From assembly GCA_003024985.2 (NCBI GenBank), contig PXIH01S0000310.1: DNA of 17,526 nt. The stretch is one strand, 5' to 3'. The stretch is from Euperipatoides rowelli. Taxonomy: Eukaryota > Onychophora > Udeonychophora > Euonychophora > Peripatopsidae. A model generated the notes under the pieces. The model did no database searches. It worked only from the letters and a program-made list of their open reading frames with translations, and had not been told where the DNA came from. Below, one piece after another: positions 17,237 through 17,526 of this stretch. The translations under genes and the position numbers were made by a program. Each line of letters begins with the position of its first letter. The stretch's first letter is position 1.

Positions 17237-17526
17237 ACTTTAGAAAGGCATAGGCTTAGGGGAGATATGATTCAAGTTTTCAAAATATTTAATGGAATGG
17301 TAACTTATATAGGCTATCTCTTACAACAATTTTTTAAAAATTAATGAAGATAGTAGAACTAGGGAATATAAATTTAAGTTATGCGTTAAAAGATCTAGAA
17401 CAATGTTGCACAAAAGTTTTTTTTTTTTTTCAAACATAAAGTTGTAACATTTTGGAATGGTTTACCAGAAAAAGATGTAGAATATAAATCAGTTGAATCT
17501 TTTTAGCATTGGTTAGATCAGTGTTT
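17237..17526 (+). pseudogene. C-terminal end of a CR1/L2-type non-LTR retrotransposon ORF2, partial
   Basis: From 17237 the plus strand reads TLERHRLRGDMIQVFKIFNG, the start of the conserved C-terminal region that follows the RT domain in CR1/L2-like elements. A frame change near 17330 gives NEDSRTREYKFKLCVKRSRT. After a T run (17417-17430) comes KVVTFWNGLPEKDVEYKSVE then SF-stop-HWLDQ up to the window edge. Hallmarks seen are RRLRGDMI-like, R-T-R, F-x-x-R/K-V-V-x-x-W-N-x-L-P and S-V-x-x-F. At least one frameshift and the TAG near the end mark it as dead. The rest of the RT would lie upstream but is not recognisable there, so this is a 5'-truncated copy, as is usual for LINEs. Confidence 0.82.

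Overview
This is an AT-rich (by eye about 70% A+T), intron-free-looking stretch of animal nuclear DNA. It holds no intact host gene, tRNA, rRNA or CRISPR array that I can support. The eukaryotic assignment rests on decayed non-LTR retrotransposons, hAT-type ends, long poly-A and poly-T tracts, foldback repeats and the lack of any densely packed genes. The reverse-transcriptase remnants (RTE type and CR1/L2 type) fit an invertebrate, possibly an arthropod, but that is a low-confidence guess. Short palindromic words recur far more often than composition predicts (TAGGCCTA, TAGCCTA/TAGGCTA, TACNGTA) and may be a signature of the lineage.

Layout. 1-1059 is AT-rich non-coding DNA. About 1060-1165 looks like one end of a hAT element. 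1174-4380 is featureless AT-rich DNA apart from an isolated GC box. 4391-4516 is a small GC-richer patch with a 41-codon ORF. 5029-6340 carries, on the minus strand, two blocks of broken coding-like sequence that I cannot assign to a family. 6810-6845 looks like a hAT 5' end. 7515-7777 is a decayed duplication with a recurring AAGCCTGTTAC word. 8248-8299 and 8493-8535 are small repeat and hairpin structures.

9430-11040 is a heavily mutated RTE-clade reverse transcriptase on the minus strand. At 9937-10142 part of its RT domain is also present in the opposite orientation, forming an imperfect inverted repeat. 11621-12423 holds three separate hairpins, the largest a roughly 185-bp foldback. 12867-15094 contains five same-strand copies of a TGTCACACCCRTAA-like word around a broken ORF (14256-14706); the ORF resembles the C-terminal module of transposon-derived invertebrate proteins, and I infer one decayed DNA transposon. 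17237-17526 is the C-terminal end of a CR1/L2-type reverse transcriptase, cut by the window edge.

Nothing here works together as a pathway. The window reads as a graveyard of mobile elements. The items most worth a second look are the unassigned coding debris at 5.0-6.3 kb, the 12.9-15.1 kb motif array with its ORF, the inverted RT segment, and the hairpins near 11.6 and 12.3 kb.
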